Assembly: GCA_900074885.1 (NCBI GenBank)
Contig: FJUW01000023.1
Coordinates: 332,319-396,318, forward strand
Origin: Rhynchosporium graminicola
Taxonomy: Eukaryota; Ascomycota; Leotiomycetes; Helotiales; Ploettnerulaceae
Reading direction: 5' to 3'
Length of the DNA stretch: 64,000 bases
Part shown: piece by piece, positions 61,173-64,000 of the stretch
Layout of the letters: the number at the start of each line of letters is the position of its first letter
Position numbering within the stretch: the first letter of the stretch is position 1
Notes under the pieces: model-generated
Told to the model about the DNA's origin: nothing
Database searches by the model: none
Seen by the model: the letters and a program-made list of their open reading frames with translations, nothing else
Translations under genes and position numbers: made by a program

Positions 61173-62342
61173 ATGGCAGAAAATACCACACAAGAGACTT
61201 ATCCGCCTTGCCTCCAGGTAATCCAAGAGATTGCCAAGGAGCAAGGACTTGATATGGGACTCGTTGAACTCATCATGGATGAGATCAGCGCGGAGCTTCG
61301 TGCTCATCCCGCAAAGAAGTTCATGTCGGACGCTCAACAGGAGTGCTGGCTTGATATCAGACTTTGGTGCTCGTTATGTAAGGCTGTTCTGTTATACTCT
61401 TGAAGAAGTAACTAACAAATTCCAGTCCCAGAAAAACAAAGTGACTTCCCAGGTGACAAAGCACCGTTGGAGGAATACGAAAAGGAGACCACCGATCGCA
61501 GAATGGACAAACTAGTCGCTCTGCGTGCCTCCAAAAACAAGAATACATTAGCTTCCAGATCAGCAGGTTCAGGAGTCGAATCTACACCACATTCCTCTGA
61601 TGCGTCAGCCACAGATGATGGCGGTATCACCGCATTGATATCACAGGTTTCGGACATCACTTCGAAGAAATATACTTGGGCAAAGAAGGTGGGCGAGCCT
61701 GCCCCGGCCACGTCTGAAGAGGATATCATCTCGCAGAGGTTCAATGCCGTTCTTGACGTCCGAATATTGGCGGCAAAGATTGCACACGGTGAGGAGAACC
61801 TCAAGAACGTCTACAGCCACCGTCCTTTGGAACACCCGCTATCGCAAGAGGAGAGAACGAAGGCATTGACCATCATCTCTGAGCTTCAGCCTATGCGAGG
61901 TGGAAAATATGTCTACAGCGTCTCGCTTCCTGCAGATCCCGAAACCCGCAAGCGCTTCACAGAAGGCGGGCAACAGTCACTCTCTAAAGCCTCAGAGATG
62001 CTGAAGGTCGCGATTAGGAGCGATTACCGCCCCAACGTCCGCCACTTCATATATCCTTGGCCTCTTGAGTATAATGTGCTTAAGGACAAGGAGGCAGCCG
62101 CTGCAGACCTCATCTTCGCATACAATGTGCTCGTATTCTGGGAATATTCGATGCGCAATGATAAGATGAATCACATTACGGTTGAACGTGCTGCTGAACT
62201 GATGCGTTCCGAGACCTCGATGCCTGTCACCGCTTGGTTGATGGCCACAAATCGGTCAGATCCTCGCATCCGAGTGGGAGATACTGCAGCGGGAATGGGA
62301 ATGGGATATGATGTCGCCATCGCGGGAGTCGCTGACGAGTGA
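61173..62342 (+). CDS. Protein of unknown function, 373 aa
   Basis: Exon 1 is 61173-61377 and exon 2 is 61426-62342; the 48-bp intron has donor GTAAGG, branch CTAAC and acceptor CCAG and joins WCSL to FPEKQSDF. The protein is soluble-looking, without signal peptide or transmembrane segment. The N-terminal 70 residues form an acidic helical region (VIQEIAKEQGLDMGLVELIM), residues 85-140 are charged and Ser/Thr-rich, and the C-terminal 200 residues look globular (YVYSVSLPADPETRKRF, RHFIYPWPLEYNVL). The last 20 residues are Gly/Met-rich. I recognise no family. A TATA box and a strong start context suggest that it is expressed. It may be a lineage-restricted gene. Confidence 0.75.
61378..61425 (+). 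other. Intron of the 373-aa gene
   Basis: It is 48 bp, donor GTAAGG, branch ACTAAC at 61410-61415, acceptor TCCAG. Reading through meets a stop at 61401. Confidence 0.78.
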
Positions 62343-63758
62343 GAGTCAGAGAGAGAGATTGGATAGAAGCGGGTTTGGGAGGACTGGTGTGGTGGGGGTT
62401 GTGTGGCGGTTTGGGGGTGCTCTTTAGACCTGGTGAGGATGGATTGCTGGGATTGTTTAGAGCTGTGATGGGTCTGGTTTTGATACACAACTACACACAC
62501 CGGTTGAATATGGCTTGGCATGACATTCCCATCGAGCGAGCAGCCTTCATGAAAGCGGCAGTACTAGTCACATGTTTCTACACTCTCCTCAAAGAACCAT
62601 ATGTGACATGTCGGAAGCGAGAATATTCATGTACCAAGTTGATATGAAACACCAAGGTTTTTGAAGAGAAAAAAGAAGAAAGAAAGAAAAAAATCTGCTC
62701 AAGTCTTGCTGGGATGGGAGTCACTGAACATATGCCGAATCTATCACAGGTCTGATTGTTGATAAATAGTCTTAAAAATTACAAACACCTCACTAACTCG
62801 CAGGACAGATTAGGACTTTCAATCATTTCTTCATTCAATTCTCTCTTCTGCATATCATCAAGCAAGCTTAGCTACCCAACATCCCCCCCCAAGCACGTGC
62901 TGTATGAGAATGTCACATGACAAAATCCACCCTTCATACCCTCAAATCGACCTTCGCCACGAGGTCTCATGAAAGGGCCCTGCCTTTCTCTCTCTTTTCT
63001 TCTCTTCCTTTTCACTCCCACCCCCTCCCTCTCCCTCTCCATCGCTGAAGTGCAATAACCAAGCACCGCCAACACCGACCAGTTCAAACCGAGACCTCTC
63101 CACACCTAGATCCAGCCAAGCAAACAAAGACACCAAGCCATCAACCACCACCTCACTCCACGTGAGCAAAAATCAAAAGGGTATAGACTGTTCACCTACA
63201 CTACAACCACACTGGCCCAATCATAAGGCCAAATTATGAGTAGGAGATATGAACAGCTGAGAAGAGTAGAATGGGACTGAATCGATCAAATCAGGGTATA
63301 TCGCATCGTATGCACGGACAGGAGAAGCAAAGAAGAGCACAGCGCAAGCCGGCGTACAATCTCTGCATCTGTGACAAGTAATACGATACGATTGACCGAA
63401 ACGAAGCGATTCAGAACCAACAATGCACGTCGAGAAGCGAAAAGCGAAGGGGAGAAAAGACGTGCGTTGGATACGGGGTATCGGCGAAGAAGAAGTTGGG
63501 TATGCTATTCAATCGTATGCAATAATATGTAGTCGTCAAGCCGTTAGGTCCTCCCGAGGAGAGGAAGATCAAGAGGGATGTTCGCATCGTAGATTTCGGT
63601 TTGGTTGTAGAGTGATTAAAGAAGAGCAGGGTAGAGTTGGTGATGTTGTTTCGGAGTTAAAGAGTCCGTTGACTTGCCAGCGCATTCCTTTAACTCTTGA
63701 GTCCCGATATTGACATCACACATCAACATCAATAACCCACCCATGCAGCCATCACCAT
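62343..63758. other. Convergent intergenic region
   Basis: It lies between the 3' ends of the 373-aa gene (+) and the GPI-protein gene (-). A purine-rich AAGAAAGAAAG run is at about 62668-62692 and a pyrimidine-rich CTCTCCCTCTCC run at about 63020-63040. Frames at 62339-62647, 62872-63169 (-) and 63423-63713 have biased composition and no motifs. Confidence 0.5.
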
Positions 63759-64000
63759 CTACAACAACGCGGCAACAGCGCAGGCAACCAATCCAGCGCT
63801 GCCCGCCCAGTATGCGTTCAGACTACTCGATGCGCCACTGAAGTTCGGAGGCGGCCCGGGACTTGAAGTGCTTGTCGGGATAGAAGATGCGATTGGTGAC
63901 CCAGTTCCATTAGCAGTGGGAGAGAAAGAAGCTGATGCGGCAGTTGGACCGGGGGAAGTGGAGGTGGTGGTGTTATAGGTCGGGTAGGTGGAATAGACGC
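63759..64000 (-). CDS. GPI-anchored Ser/Thr-rich protein, C-terminal end (partial)
   Basis: The minus strand encodes at least 79 residues ending at TAG (63759-63761); the start lies beyond the window. The visible part is rich in Ser, Thr, Pro and Ala (TYNTTTSTSPGPTAASASF), as in O-mannosylated stalks of fungal wall and membrane proteins, and ends in a small-residue site (NFSGASSS) followed by a short spacer and a hydrophobic tail (AYWAGSAGLVACAVAALL) with nothing after it. That is the pattern of a GPI-attachment signal. The catalytic or binding domain is outside the window, so no function can be named. Confidence 0.7.
   Translation of the reverse strand, partial: VYSTYPTYNTTTSTSPGPTAASASFSPTANGTGSPIASSIPTSTSSPGPPPNFSGASSSLNAYWAGSAGLVACAVAALL

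Noticed and set aside
1..64000. CRISPR arrays, tRNA or rRNA genes
   Set aside because: No regularly spaced repeats and no cloverleaf or rRNA core sequences were noticed by eye on either strand; the only tRNA-like words are the copia primer sites.

Overview
Organism. The window looks like nuclear DNA of a filamentous ascomycete (Pezizomycotina; Leotiomycetes is a guess). Reasons: spliced genes with short introns (about 48-200 bp, GTAAGT-like donors, CTAAC branch sites), fungal families (APC1/BimE, a long Sec7-PH Arf exchange factor, an Hmp1/LEA-like repeat protein), and long AT-rich blocks of LTR retrotransposons carrying the transition pattern of repeat-induced point mutation (RIP): TGG, CAG and CAA codons turned into TAG/TAA, few CA/TG dinucleotides, CG largely kept. 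Layout. (1) 1-1240: 3' end of a RIP-mutated Copia element (RNase H plus LTR). (2) 1241-22963: a gene island with APC1 (three exons), a small one-TM protein, an Hmp1/LEA-like mitochondrial protein (-), an AUH-type enoyl-CoA hydratase (-), a small ankyrin protein and a Sec7-PH Arf GEF. (3) 22964 to about 56850: about 34 kb of nested dead LTR elements: Copia-1 (+) cut by Gypsy-C (+); Gypsy-C cut in its reverse transcriptase by Copia-2 (-) with a visible 5-bp target duplication (ATATT at 27518 and 47448); Copia-2 filled with inverted copies of chromovirus Gypsy-A and a piece of chromovirus Gypsy-B; Gypsy-C cut again by Gypsy-B, which holds another Gypsy-A end. Four single Ns (32445, 37394, 43474, 49349) lie at element discontinuities and probably mark closed-up assembly gaps, so the exact nesting is provisional. 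(4) 56850-64000: a second genic flank with a decayed ORF carrying in-frame TGA stops, a 335-bp TIR element (MITE) with TA target duplication, an unrecognised two-exon gene (373 aa), and the 3' end of a GPI-anchored Ser/Thr-rich protein on the minus strand. How genes relate. The island genes are independent housekeeping functions (cell cycle, leucine/acyl-CoA catabolism, vesicle traffic, stress protection) with no sign of a biosynthetic cluster. The hydratase and ankyrin gene are divergent over 307 bp and may share a promoter. The most unusual items are the antisense reading frame kept in two diverged copies of Gypsy-A, the foldback MITE, and the repeat-containing pseudogene beside the transposon block. 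All exon coordinates were worked out by hand from splice signals and reading frame. Family names come from recognised motifs, without database searches.
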